Shown: piece after piece, positions 11,795-23,459 of the stretch | Position numbering within the stretch: the stretch's first letter is position 1 | Layout of the letters: each line of letters opens with the position of its first letter | Assembly (NCBI RefSeq): GCF_011397635.1 | Contig: NC_064773.1 | Span: forward strand, 3,276,501 to 3,340,500 | Length of the DNA: 64,000 nt | DNA from: Epinephelus fuscoguttatus | Lineage: Eukaryota; Chordata; Actinopteri; Perciformes; Serranidae | Direction of reading: 5' to 3' | The notes under the pieces: generated by a model | The model's input: only the letters and a program-made list of their open reading frames with translations | Told to the model about the DNA's origin: nothing | Database searches by the model: none | Made by a program: the position numbers and the translations under genes

Positions 11795-12095
11795 GAGTTG
11801 TGATAGCGATGGAGAAGGCCCTGTCCCCCCAGGTTCCATGCAGGTAGTGAGAGGAGATTTCCTTCGGACGAGCGGAGGTCGCGGGAGGGGGTGTGGTGGT
11901 GGAGTAGGTGTGTGAGGTAGGAGGGGGCCTGGTTAGGGAGCCAGTGTAGGTTTTGGAGGACGGGGTTGATGTGGTCTCGGGAGCGGGTGTGGGTGAGCAG
12001 TCGGGCAACGGAATTCTGGATGTATTGAAGTTTATTGAGGAGTTTGAATGATGAGCCATAGAGGATGCTATTTCAATAGTCCAGTCTGGATGTGA
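11795..12095 (-). pseudogene. L2-like LINE ORF2 C-terminal fragment
   Basis: A minus-strand frame reads YIQNSVARLLTHTRSRDHIN followed by PVLQNLHWLP and then NQAPSYLTHLLHHH and SRDLRSSEGN. This matches the L2/CR1-type ORF2 tail pattern LDYCNSLL..LQ..QNSAAR.L..TR..DHI.PVL..LHWLPV ... AP.YL..LL......LRSS. The Cys codon of LDYCNS is a TGA stop here. About 35 codons between LHWLP and the AP.YL block are deleted. The larger frame in the same place (11772-12104) is a shadow. Confidence 0.75.
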
Positions 12096-12289
12096 TAAAT
12101 GCAATTTATAAATTCAATGGAAATTTACAGAGTGATTGGCTTTAAGCTGCCCTCCCTTTTCCTGGCTGAACAATCCTTTAACAAACTTAAAAGGGTCCCT
12201 GAAAAAAACCTGTCCTAGCACATTCCTTCTTCCTCCTCTTTTTCCTGAGATGCTCTGCCCTTCTAAGAACTGCTAGTTTTTCTGTTGTT

Positions 12290-12540
12290 CCAACATGTCA
12301 TCGGTTTAGGGCTGATTAACAAACTAGAGTTAAAACTTGCTGCAACTCCCCCTCCTCGGCCGCTGCCCCGAGGAATGTGGGAATTATTATGACTGGGAGG
12401 AGTGGACTCATTTAGACTAATATATTCATCTTGACACAGCCAGGTTTCAGTGAGACTGAGTAAATCAATGATTATCTGATATCAGTTGGTTTACTAACAC
12501 TGCTTTAGACGATAGAGACCTGATATTTAACAGTCCGCAT
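12290..12540 (-). pseudogene. LINE endonuclease N-terminal fragment
   Basis: A minus-strand frame reads LLSLTETWLCQDEYISLNES followed by HIPRGSGRGGGVAA. The (C)LTETWL motif carries the metal-binding Glu of APE-type LINE endonucleases, and RGGGVAA is the following conserved strand. The endonuclease nicks target DNA to prime reverse transcription. The frame ends near 12290, and the rest of the domain is missing. Confidence 0.75.
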
Positions 12541-12752
12541 TTAACTCTCCTGTTTTGTCTTTGTCACAGAAGAGGTTTTAATTTTTATGAGGTTGTTATG
12601 CACAACTCCTCTTTGTTTAATTTTAGATTTAGATAATTTAGGTAGTCAGGAGACAGACACCGTTTGTATAAAGGCTATGGGTGGGTAACTGCACTAGAAG
12701 CTCAGAGAAGAGTATAAGACTGCGACTGAGTCCTGATCTCAACTCTGGGTTG

Positions 12753-12958
12753 TCAGGGTTTTGAATTACTAATAAAGTTTGCCAGGTTCCTAGATATGAG
12801 AGCAGCTCCATCCAAAGTGGTATGAATGCCGTCTCTCCTAATGAGACCAGGTTTTCCCCAGAAAGTTTGCCAGTGATTAACAAAACCCACATTGTTTGCT
12901 GGACACCACCTGGACAGCCAGCGATTAAATGATGACATGCGGCTAAACATGTCATCAC
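12753..12958 (-). pseudogene. LINE ORF1 SGNH-esterase C-terminal fragment
   Basis: A minus-strand frame of 65 codons reads [20 protein letters not shown] then [20 protein letters not shown] and [11 protein letters not shown]. The D-G-I-H at residues 40-43 matches the catalytic Asp-x-x-His block of SGNH hydrolases found in ORF1 of CR1/L2-type LINEs. Only the C-terminal part of the domain is present. Confidence 0.65.
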
Positions 12959-12959
12959 T

Positions 12960-14240
12960 GGTCAGATTTGGGAGGGGTCCAGAAAAAACTACGACATAGT
13001 TTTTGCGATATTAAATTATTGCATCTTTCTACACATAATTTAAACACATTTTGAGTCAATAGTTCAGTCTCTAAGGGCACCCTGGAAGCTCATTGTGTCA
13101 GAATCTAGTTCATCATGTTAAAGTACCCTAAAATGAATGTGTTCAATCAAATAACCACATTATAAATACCTGCCCACACACTGCTGAGAGATGTTGAGTT
13201 TGAAAGTCAGAAAATGTCTCCATCAAGTGGACAAACAATGAAATGCAACCAGCCGACATGAGTTGTTTCAGTTTATTTCATAACTCTTCTGCATATATTA
13301 TTAACAATTTAACAAACAGGATTCTTTTCTGTTAAAAACACAATGTAACATTAACGGGATGAGGTTTAACATGTGATACACTTAAACCACTTATACACAG
13401 AGAACGTCAGACTTTTGGCTTATTCAGACCAATTTGGCAGCGTTTGTTTTGGGGAATGGTGTCAGTCAGAAGGTCCGCTTCATGGATGATTCACACTCAC
13501 AGGCAGCAAAGTCTACGGACTCCACACAGAAGGAAACTACCTCCACTACTGTTGGCAGAACACAACGTCCCTGGGTGGATATGAATGTGGGGCTGTGTTC
13601 AGTCAGAACCATGCATTTAAAAAGAAAAGAAACAGTTGCTTTTCAAGAAATGTTCAAAAATTCTGCAAAATGTTTAATTTGATGGTGGACCAGGAGCTTC
13701 AGTTTGTGCCTCAGATGAGATCAGAGTTTGTGTATTACAAGTTCTGTTCAGTGACAGAAGTAAAACAGCTGGACTCTTTAACTAGACCAAAATGCCCGAT
13801 CTCACAATGGTAATGACAGTGAAGAATAATTTATGTATCCGACCCCTGATTCAGATACACCCCATAATTTAACAGGCCCTTCCTTTGACGTAGCTACGTC
13901 CTTACACCAAGTTTCATGAAATTTGGGCCTTATGTTTTTCCACAATCCTGCTGACAAACAAAACCAAGCAATATTTTGGCTTCATTTTTGTACAATGGGA
14001 GGAAGTGGAGACACGTCATCCATCTTTATGTATATGGATGTTTAAATAAGCAACCCACAGCCTCCACCGTGACACACCATGCTCAACTGTTGGTCACTGT
14101 TGGGCCCTCAGCACATAAGAGAAACAGTAGTGAGGAACATGAACAGACAGCTAAAGTCCAGAGGGACTGAGACCAAAACAAACTTGTTACACAAAGTAAT
14201 GTGTTCACAGCAAACATGATGCAAATGGTCGTGTCACGTT
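12960..14240. other. Non-coding stretch with one probable repeat
   Basis: No recognised gene. A stretch at about 13840-13975 (CACCAAGTTTCATGAAATTT, then a CTGCTGACAAACAAA segment) resembles a dispersed teleost repeat. An open frame at 13434-13682 shows no known domain. Confidence 0.4.
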
Positions 14241-14374
14241 AAGGCTTTTGCACACTGAGGATGCACGAAAGTTTCAGACTCAGTGTGCAAAATGTGACTG
14301 ACACAAGGTGAAGTTATTTTTAGACGTGCAACAATTTCAGGTAAAAAAAAACTGACTCAGTGTGCAAAGGCCTT
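14241..14374. mobile_element. Short MITE with about 20-bp terminal inverted repeats
   Basis: It starts AAGGCTTTTGCACACTGAG and ends CTCAGTGTGCAAAGGCCTT, an inverted repeat with one mismatch in 19. The interior holds another GACTCAGTGTGCAAAA and TATTTTTAGACGTGCAACAA. The same interior occurs inverted in the larger element at 46245-46800. No clear target duplication is seen. Confidence 0.7.
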
Positions 14375-14375
14375 T

Positions 14376-17300
14376 ATGTCGTGCAAGTTTGAGCCCTAGA
14401 ATATTGTGTTGACTTGCAACTCTCTCCAAAATGCAGGACTCTAAATTGCGCTACTTACTTAATTTGCATTTTTGAAATCACGTCCATTGCACTGCCCAAC
14501 AGGAATTTGTGTCTAATCACGTCTTTTGACTTTCATGTAATTCAGTCATGTGAATTGTTTTATTTGCACCCGGCTTAAACACAACATAATAATTTTGCTT
14601 TATCCATTGAGCTCTTTAGTAGAAACATGTCCTGATGGTTCACATTATTATTCACTGGCACACTTACGCATGCTCTGTTCTATCAACGTTGATTGTGTTG
14701 TTAACATGCTAGCCAACTAACTAGCGTCAAGACCGTCCTCCAGATTCCCTTTCTGAAAGATGATTACAGGCGACCACCGTCTGCTGGTGTAGAGTTATTT
14801 CCTCTCATGCGGGTGCAGAACATATGTGCTGGTTGACCGTCAACTGTAGTCTTTTTGGTTGAGACATGGCAACACAGCAGAAGGCCTTCGTTGCCGTTAG
14901 TTCACCACTGGTTTAAGCACAAATGATCTTCCTCAGGTGTGTTCGAATCACTGACATTTCAAAACAGAATAAAAGAACTGGGAGCAGGATGGCATTGTGG
15001 GGTTTTGTTTGTTTGTTTGTTTTTGCAGATAATTGTTACCTGGCACCTGCAGGGAATTTTTGAATGTACATCCTGATGACAGGAAATCTCTGCAGCCAGG
15101 TCCCAAAATCAAAACATGTTCAACCATCACGTCTCCACATACTTTATAGCCTGTTGTATCTCCTCTACAGTTGTTAACGTCTTTGTTACAGATGCACCCT
15201 GTAAAACATGTTAAATAAATCTACTGTACAATTTCAGAAGAGTCTTTCTGGATGAAAATCAGTTCTTAAACATGAAAAGGACGATTTCCTGAAAGGCACA
15301 AACTGAAGCTCTGATGTGTTTAGTTGAGTTCTTGATGAAAGTGTGTTAGTGTGTGAGGTATATGGAGCGCTAATGGAGGATGTTTGCAGGAGTTCAGGGA
15401 TAAGGCTGGACATCTCCGATCTACACAGTACAGGGATAGCAGCTTCAAGGATACACAGAACACGTTTCACCTACTGCAGAAAACAGGATCAAAACAATAA
15501 AACAGGAAATACTGTAAATTCTCAAACAGCGGCCCAAGTTTCTGGTAGAAAGAGGAAATTATTCTGAATAAAGTCTGTTTTTGAAAGTAAATTCAATCAT
15601 TTGTTCTGAAGCATCCCTCGTTCCTGATCTGTTAACTTCCTCTGTCCTCTTTCTGTTTCACAGTACAAGCCTTCCAGATGTTCAGGGTCCCCAGTCTCTT
15701 CATTTCCCTGATAAGACTTACAGTGTGAAACATACAGAAATGTCTTTTTCATAACAAGACACTTAATGTGATGAAAGCATAGTTTTAAACTTTTAGATCA
15801 ATCTTTGTTCCTACATTTTCTTCACATTATCTTGTTACCAAAAGTCTCACGTTTCCATCCTTTTTCTCACCATTAGAAGAACAGATCCATCAGTAGCTGA
15901 GCTGCTACCAACCTGACATCAGCTAACAAGGCACAAATCTAACAAACTATTAGCGGGGCTAATGCTGCATTAACATCATATTGGGTAAATGGTAAAGATA
16001 GGAAATCTTTGACTTGTGAAAGTCCATGACATCTGTCAAGACGGCAGGAAGACTGCAGAGCTGATCATGTGACGGTTAAAATTGAGAAATAAACCATTAA
16101 ACTGGGATTTAATTAGTACTATTGTTTCCCAAAGCTAAATATATTTGAGCTTTCAGAGTCAAATACATTGCAATACATGGATGGAGAATTCTTTTGACTA
16201 TTACGATTCATTCCAATTCATTTTTGGAAATGTCTTCCTTCTGCCCTACAGTTGTCTCACTGAAGCTATGCTACACTGCCCCCATGATCTCCTGCAGTGC
16301 TGCTGCGTTTCATCTCATCTGTAAGCTTTCAGAAAACGTACACAGATAGCCATGAAATGATTGCAGGGTACAGACAGAGGGCTCCATCTGTCTCCGAATC
16401 AAATGTTGAGCGTAATTAAAACCTGTGGCTCATGGCTGCAGCTTCAAGTTCACATTTTTGTAGCCAACGTTAGCTAGAACCTCAAATCACAGTTTGTCAC
16501 TCCCCGCCACTACAGACCACCTCGCAGGGAGAAGAGTGAGCAGCAGCTCTGGTGACTGACCCCCAGTCATCGGTTGCAGCAACCTGAATCCAGCCACTGC
16601 AAACCCCAGCTCTGGGGACAGCCCCACTCGCTGCCGTATCAGCAAACTTTCTGTTGCTGCCATTACAAGGATTAGACCCAGTGCTGCCGCTGACCACAAG
16701 CCCACTGTGACACCCAGCACTGGCCGAATGCCACCCACTACAGCCGGCCATCGAAGGTCCGTCTCCCAAGCTGCTGTCTGCTCTCCTCCCAATGAAGCAG
16801 TCCACAGTGGTGGGGAGTGAGGCGGAGGGACCACGGGGTGGCTAGCAGCTAATTCTTAGCACTTTTAAACAGATCTTGCTACAGGGCCACTACAAAGTCT
16901 CGTCTTTATTCCTCTTTTGCATTTTAAATCCCCTGAACAGGCAGTGTAAAAAGGTACTCTTGTGGTCTGATCAAAGAGAGTGGAGCAAGGAGGGGTTGAG
17001 TGTGCCGGAGGGTAGAGAGCTGCAGGAGGAGGGAGTATTTTGCCTTTTCCGGCTTTAATCCTGTTAAAGAAAAATCTTCCTTAACCTTCAGAGGGGCAGA
17101 AAACATGTGACTTAGGGCCAAACATCAAACTGCTGGACACCAGATAACAGCATCTGACTAACTAATCAAACTGGCATTTCTTACCACTGCTAAATCTTTA
17201 AACTCTCCCTTTCCTTCATTTCTAACCTTTCAGTCACAGGATATACGGCCATTTTTCTGCTTTTATTTGAGAATTTACAGTATTTCAGCTCCCATTCTGG

Positions 17301-18465
17301 CGAACACACTCACTCATTGTTCTCACTGACACACATACTCATGCCACTTATAGTTGCTTGATTGATATGTAGGAGGAAGTACAAAATAACAGCAAGAAGA
17401 ACAGGCCACACAAAGGTAGAGAAATACTAAATACTTCAGATTCAAGCCCCTGAACAAACAGTAGAAACCAAAACATCGCTCATAAAATCCAACAGCTAAG
17501 ATGAGCTGACGAGAGGAGCCTGTGGTGTCGGCCCCCGATGTGAGACCCTGAATGCATCTTGCTGTTGGATACACTGGTGTGTTGTTATCTGAGATAGGCT
17601 ATGGCTTTGGCTCTATTCAGAGCAGGAGGGGGTGCAGTCGAGGAAAACTAAACTTGGACAAATTCAGCAACAACCAAACGTCCTCTCTCCCTTGAAATGT
17701 GTTCAGATGATTTTTTTTCCTCCTCACTCATCTGTCTTTACACCGTCATCGTTTTAGAAAAATAGAAATCAGGAAAACATCGTTACAAAAATAAACCAAA
17801 AAGTTCGTCCAAAGTCTGCATCCACATGACAACTTCACATAAATATGGACTGATATTGCACAGCGAGGGATTTCTTCCGATACGAAGTAAATCACTGACA
17901 CAATTTGTAGAAAAACAAAACAAAAAACAAAAACAAAAAAAAAAACACGTAAGGACGTTAAAATGATCAGAAGTTGCATGTCCTCGATAGGTTTTCTTTT
18001 TAACTCCAGAGACAAAAAGTGTGAGAGCAGCAGCACGATCCCAGGCCCTCCGACATCAGGCAGGTAAATCCACTGAGTCCTGCTCAAAAAAAAAATTAAA
18101 AAAAAAGCTCCAGAAGTATCACTGGTGAATTTTGGTTGAAGGCACAGAGTTCCAAAAAAAGGGCGGCAGATGCTGTTTCTTGAAGCGCAGCAGCAGCAGT
18201 TTGTGTGTGTCTGTGTGTCCTGGTGAAGGGGGTTCCTGTGGGCGGATCGACTCTCCTGATGATTGGAGGGCAGGGCGTCAACTCTCTGAGGGGACACAAA
18301 CAGAGGACAAGATTTTAGTGTTTGTCTTGTTTCAGAGGTCAGAGGCAACATGCAGCTGTTCTCAGCTGGACTCCTGAGCAGTTATAGAACATAAGTACAT
18401 GTTCTCAAGCACTTCACTTAAGTACAAATTCAAACGCTCCTTCTCTACATCTCAAAAGTATATAT
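14376..18465. other. About 4 kb without recognisable genes
   Basis: Unique-looking non-coding DNA. Frames at 16487-16834 and 17746-18351 on the minus strand are long, but show no family resemblance and contain low-complexity codons. An A-rich (CAAAA)n stretch lies at 17912-17946. Confidence 0.5.
17912..17946. repeat. A-rich CAAAA simple repeat
   Basis: An impure run of CAAAA/CAAAAA units on the plus strand, ending in an 11-base A run. Confidence 0.8.
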
Positions 18466-18467
18466 TT

Positions 18468-18790
18468 TTCAACACATCCTCACTGTGACCTCGTCACATG
18501 TCCACGTTTGGTCATGGACTTTCCACGTCCACATATGATGTCCAAGGTACCCTGGGTGTGTTGGTTGTTGACGTTCTGGGACGCCGTGTCAACTTCAGCC
18601 TGTTACATGCATTGTCTGTTTTCATACTACACTTCTGTTTTCACAGGAAATGTACAGTTTGCATACAGTCTTTCAAAATAAAAGCACTACGTTGGTACAA
18701 CACTGCGAATTGACTTTTTTCCTTCAACAACAAGTGCAAGTGGCTGGGTTTAGGAACAAAGAACAGGGTTTGGCTTTAGAATCTCACAGG
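18468..18790 (+). repeat. Dispersed repeat family R1, copy 1
   Basis: Shares long near-identical sequence with 54087-54660 and 39203-39645, including ACCCTGGGTGTGTTGGTTGT, GGGACGCCGTGTCAACTTCA and AATAAAAGCACT. I see no terminal repeats or coding signal. The family is unclassified. Confidence 0.8.
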
Positions 18791-18791
18791 A

Positions 18792-20975
18792 CACTGACAG
18801 TGTTGGCAGATGGGTGGATGGTGTTATTTCTGTTTGTCATTAATGCTGCTCTGTTCCGTTCCCAGGGGGTCTTTGCTGCTGCTCATCCTGCCTTAGGCTT
18901 TCCATGTAGGCGCATGGAAGGGCAGAAAGGTGTGCTCTCTCCACCTTAGGCTTTCTGCATAGACCCAAGGAAGGGCAGAGATGCCCCAAAACAGCCATAT
19001 CACCAAATATAAGACTGCAAATGGGAATAAAGTTCTTTGATTAAAGTGGTCCTGACTGAACTACGGTGTTGCACACTCTGGCTCCATATGCATTTCTTTT
19101 ATTTTGATGATGATATTTCAGCTTTTGGGCCTGATCATCATATGATGATCATCATATTGAGACACAGGTACACTGATCTGTTATGTAGTCAACAGTTGTC
19201 ACACAGCTGATAATCATTAGATGATCATGCCAGTTATAACAAGGGCTTGTTATAATTCTTGGTGTGCGTTACTTTTATATTTTGAATTCATGGTCACCCA
19301 AAATGTACCTTTGATTAAAGTGACTAAAACGACCCCTTTGATCCAGATTACGCCCTAAAAGCACTTGAGCCACACGCTTTACACCATGAGCTATATATAT
19401 CATTTGAATAGCGTTTGTACCCACTTGATGAATCCAAGTCCAATATTCTCTCTCTTAACTCCTCTTTGGTCTCCACCAACTCCTGAGGGAAATATCTGTG
19501 TCTTTCGCTGCAGTACAGATAAACATGGAGCTGAAACTCAAAGCTCCGTATAAGCTGGGAGGAGCTGCAGATTCAGCTGATCATTCTCTTGGATGTTCAT
19601 CACTACCAGAGACACCTTTATGCATGACACACTCGTTTGATCATTTGTTATTGTGCACCCAGTCTGAGTGATCACATCGGGTCAGACAGAAATCTGTTTG
19701 CTGCTGACTGATTTGGGGCAGGAAGGGAAATGAAATGGCAAAAAACAACTGTGCAGGTGCAGAGTCCTGTTTTATAAGATCTAGTGTGGAATTTTATTAA
19801 GAAGAACACTCAGGAGTTTTTCAAACAGCGGCAGAAATGCCAAACTCGAGTCTTTAAAAACGGAGTCCGCAAACCGCTAATTAACACCATGACGGCTACA
19901 TCCCTTAATTTACACAGTCTCTGCTCAGCACTTTGTCAAGTTATTAAACAGGCAGATTTAATTAAAAATGATCAGACAGCTTAAAAAACAAGTGATGTTT
20001 TGTCAATGTGTGACGTTCCTGAGAGTGGGTGTTTTCTGTTTTCTGGTGGTCGACAGCTCAGGGTTGACACGAGCCCTCCCACCCCCACCTTTCAACATCT
20101 TCCTCGAAGTTAATCCTCCTCGCAGCGGCAGATGGTGCGGGGAGCATCCATGGCTGCGCCTTCAACAGCTCCTGTAGTTATGAATGATTGCACGGTCTTA
20201 GGCATTAAGTTGGATCAGTGTAATCCATCGCAGCATATGCAGCAGCCTGCAGGGCCAAATCCAGCAGGCAGGAGAACTTCTCCTTCACTTTCCCCTCACC
20301 AAACGCCCTCAGGACGCCACGAGGTGTCGACAAGACCTCCAACATCTCAACGTGCTGCACACATGCTGAGGTGAAGCTCACCTTGATTGGTTTTATTCTG
20401 CAAACTGGGATTAGCATAAAATGTTTAATCTCATCATACTCACCCGAAACTCAAACCAGAGGTGAGAATCACAATAAAACTAGGGACGCACTGATCAATC
20501 AATTGATCCATGTTATAACCAGTTTCTCTGCCATCAGCTACACTGATTCATTATTTACTGGCTGCTGAATCAGTTTTTGGTGCTGCGGCAATCTCTGGTC
20601 CAGCGTGATCTTGTCCCTACTTGTCATATTTTGCAGCTCGGGCAGAGGCAGACGTTACTTAACCGCTGCTGTGGTGCAGCCTTTTGTGTTGTACCCTGAT
20701 GCAGGAGGGGCTTAGACAACAAAACTGCTTGGTTATGGTTAGGAAACGATCAGGGATGTCGCTAAACAAACCAAGGCTGAGTTGCACAAAAGTGTGTCAC
20801 TAAAACGCACCAAGCTTTAAGTGTCACGGTTTCAAATGTAGCAGACTGGTCAGATAAAGGTCTCTTCTGTGAACTCTAATTGGTTTCAAGATTAGTGATG
20901 CTGTTTACACCAAAGTACCAACCTATGTTAGGTAATTTAAAAATGGTGACAATGTTTGCCCTATTAAGACTTCGG
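18792..20975. other. Mostly unannotated non-coding DNA
   Basis: No gene seen. The segment 19830-19930 is a partial inverted copy of repeat family R4 (GGAGTCCGCAAACC, ATTTACACAGTCT). The rest is unique-looking. Confidence 0.45.
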
Positions 20976-20979
20976 GGGT

Positions 20980-21178
20980 GACGTCTTCCTCAGCCTTTGG
21001 TTGTGTTCTGGTTTCAGAATGATAAAGAGAGTCAACAACGACCTTGGCAAATGTGTTCAGCATCGCATCATCTCAAATGATTTAAAAAAAAAAAAAGCAT
21101 AAAATTGCACAGCACTTTGTTTCAGCTGTGGTTGTTTTAAAGCGCTTTATAAATAAAGTTGAGTTGAGTCGAGTAAAT
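20980..21178 (+). mobile_element. L2-type LINE 3' tail
   Basis: It ends TTTTAAAGCGCTTTATAAATAAAG followed by (TTGAG)n-like sequence, a typical teleost L2-type 3' terminus with short tandem tail units. Upstream lies TTGCACAGCACTTTGTTTCA. No coding part remains. Confidence 0.55.
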
Positions 21179-21232
21179 GGGGATGAAATCTCCCTCAGAC
21201 CCCTCTAGGTTTGGTCTGACCCCCATCATGGC

Positions 21233-21713
21233 CCCTTTTCCACCAAAGCAGTTCCAGTGCTGGTCCGGGGCCAGTGCTTAATTTGGAACCGGTTTTCCTG
21301 TTTCGACAGAAGAGAACTGGCTCTGGGCCAGAAAAACTGGTTCCAGAGTGGCACCACTTCTTTGCTGGACTAGAAGAACGAACCACATACGTCACAGGGA
21401 AGGGGGCGGGGTTATTGAGACCAACAACAACAAACAAGACTGAAGCCAAGAGTGAAGCCATGGACACATTGAAGCAACAGTGGTCCGTCGGGGAAACAAG
21501 CTGTCTCCTTGCCTTATGGTCGTCCGCAGAGGTTCAAAACAAACGCAAGGAAGCAATGACGTGAGTGACGTGTGCAGTGACGCAGTGATGTGGCACCCTG
21601 ATCACCTCAAGCCGTGGAAAAGCAAATTGGTTCTCAGCTAGTTTGCAAGTTGAACCAACTGAGAACCAGCACTAGCTCAGCACCAGCACTGGAACTGCTT
21701 TGGCGGAAAAGGG
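21233..21713. mobile_element. PIF/Harbinger-like MITE with Myb-like remnant
   Basis: The terminal inverted repeats begin CCCTTTTCCACCAAAGCAGT at 21233 and mirror 21683-21713 (31 bp, one mismatch). Inside, on the plus strand at 21470-21545, the frame reads QQWSVGETSCLLALWSSAEV followed by QNK, matching the start of the Myb/SANT-like domain (W-x-x-x-E-x-x-x-L-L-x-x-W) encoded by the second gene of Harbinger transposons. This supports derivation from a two-gene Harbinger element. The target duplication is not clear. Confidence 0.7.
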
Positions 21714-21853
21714 TAAAGTGTGGCTCTACCCCTGCTGAAACACTGGTTTCAGGTCTGTGCTGCAAACACCCTTTCCTACTGAAAAAGCAGCCAAGATTTG
21801 GCTTTGATTAATGGGAAGCGTCACAACTGGCATTAACTCTCAGGTCAAATGAG

Positions 21854-22206
21854 AGGCCGTTTACACGTGCACGGTGATTTTGATAAACGGAGACATCTTC
21901 CTTCGTTTGTGCCCTTCGTTTACACGCAAACAGAGATTTCTCCTCTGAAAACGAGTCTTTCTAAAAACTCCGGCCAGAGTGGAGATTTTGGAAAACTCCG
22001 GTTGCGCGTTTGCATGTAAACTGAGATAAATGGAGTTATAGGCAGCTGACGTCACAGTATGCGCCAGAACTTGCGCCTGTGTCAAAAGTGCGACCTATGT
22101 TGCTATGGTGACAATGGATACATGGAAGACTTGAGCCTCTCGTTACACTGCCACCTACAGGTTTGGCGTGCTCTTGTGTATATATACACGGGTAAGTGTA
22201 AACGAA
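21854..22206. mobile_element. Probable MITE with CCGTTTACACG ends
   Basis: It begins GGCCGTTTACACGTGCACGG and includes several AAACGGAGA-type motifs, with an inverted GTGTAAACG near 22197-22205. Similar sequences starting GGCCGTTTACAC are common DNA elements in fish. The boundaries are approximate. Confidence 0.4.
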
Positions 22207-22658
22207 GATCTTCTTGAAAACGGAGACGGTGAAATGTCTCTGGTGGAGCTGTGAAGTGAGCAGCTAATCAGCAAAGGCTGGCAGCAGATTGAGGTAAAAT
22301 CCAAAATGTAAAGTTGATACACAAACAGCTTATTATATTTATGCCGAGACATAAGGAACTGTTAATGTTGTATTTCTTAAAGGGAGTTTGGTGTGGGAAA
22401 AGAATCCAGTTGTAGTCTCCAAACAGTGTCCCTGCAAGATCCCAATGTCTCTGCAAAATATTAGTGTGTGACTAAAATCTCAGAGCTTCAGTAGATGTGA
22501 GAGGTGCCAGGCTTTAGTCTTTAAAATGTGTGTTCTCATGTGACAGGGATAAGATACTCAAACTCAAGGTGTCACTGTCTTCTAGCAGACTGACAGGTCG
22601 TTTCACATCTGATCAAACACACGTCTGACTTTAGCATGAATTCAGAAGCTAACCTGCA

Positions 22659-22666
22659 GTTAACTC
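22659..22666. repeat. Target-site duplication of hAT element, left (GTTAACTC)
   Basis: The eight bases repeat exactly at 23452-23459. Confidence 0.85.
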
Positions 22667-23172
22667 CAGGGCCGCCCCTCCCTAAACACGCGCTGTGCGT
22701 AGGGCCTCATCTTCCATGGGGGGCCACATTTTGCGCGAGGGGACGCATTTGCGCAATGGATGCGCACATGCGCTACCGTGAGGCGCACGTAGAATCAGCT
22801 CGAGGAAGGAGAGAAGAGACCTCACCACCCATGCGTCGCTGCAATGATTGACAGCACTCGACATCTGAACAATCAGAGGGGTGCGCTGGCAGGCACTCGC
22901 AGAGCTGCAGCAGGTGAAGAGTTGTCGACATGTCGTCCAAAAGAGCCTCAGGAGTATGTGCGGGGACGGGAGGTCGGATGCTCCCAGAGAGGGGAGAGGG
23001 AGAAATATAACAATATAAGATTAAATAGGAAAAACCTCCCTCTTATTTTATTTTCAGTGTTTAATCAAGGGTGGGGGATTGAGGTGGTGGAAGTTTCTTT
23101 CTTTTGATGAGTAATTGATGGCTATTTGTGACTCAGATTTGTTTATTTATTTCAGTTTGAAGTTATTTTTAT

Positions 23173-23246
<74 letters not shown>

Positions 23247-23451
23247 TTTATTTATTTCAGGTTGAATTTTATTTTATTTGACTCATACAGCCAAACTACT
23301 GTATCTACAGTACATTTGTTATTGCCAATAAAAGGTTGTCAAGTTAAATGGCAAGTTGTTGTACGGTCATTTTGCGCCTATGATACATTTGGGATGGGGG
23401 CCTCCAAATAAAATTTCGCTTAGGGCTCCAATCTGGTCAGGGGCAGCCCTG
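22667..23451. mobile_element. hAT-type non-autonomous element
   Basis: A 785-bp element begins CAGGGCCGCCCCTCCCTAA and ends AGGGGCAGCCCTG, giving hAT-like CAGGGCYGCCCC terminal repeats. Perfect 8-bp duplications GTTAACTC flank it. The interior carries GC-rich sequence on the left and an (AAT)n microsatellite at 23174-23243. No transposase frame was found. Confidence 0.85.
23174..23243. repeat. (AAT)n microsatellite inside the hAT element
   Basis: About 22 uninterrupted AAT units on the plus strand, continuing into AAATAAATA. Confidence 0.95.
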
Positions 23452-23459
23452 GTTAACTC
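23452..23459. repeat. Target-site duplication of hAT element, right (GTTAACTC)
   Basis: An exact copy of 22659-22666. Confidence 0.85.

Larger units (their letters stand above)
11795..12958 (-). mobile_element. Internally deleted L2/CR1-like LINE
   Basis: On the minus strand, in order, there is an SGNH-esterase end of ORF1 (12958-12753), the start of the apurinic endonuclease domain of ORF2 (about 12540-12290) and the ORF2 tail (12095-11795). The RT is absent. The order and strand agree with one LINE that lost its middle, although two independent fragments cannot be excluded. Confidence 0.65.

Noticed and set aside
11772-12104. Pro/Thr/Ser-rich 110-codon ORF
   Set aside because: A shadow frame of the L2-like LINE tail, whose real frame has a stop and a deletion.
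13434-13682. 82-codon ORF that looked exon-like
   Set aside because: No domain recognised, no convincing splice sites, and no neighbouring coding sequence.
16487-16834. Two overlapping minus-strand ORFs of 102-115 codons
   Set aside because: Different frames of the same GC-richer stretch and no family resemblance.
17746-18351. 201-codon minus-strand ORF
   Set aside because: Low-complexity Phe/Val-rich composition over A-rich DNA and no recognisable domain or splice context.
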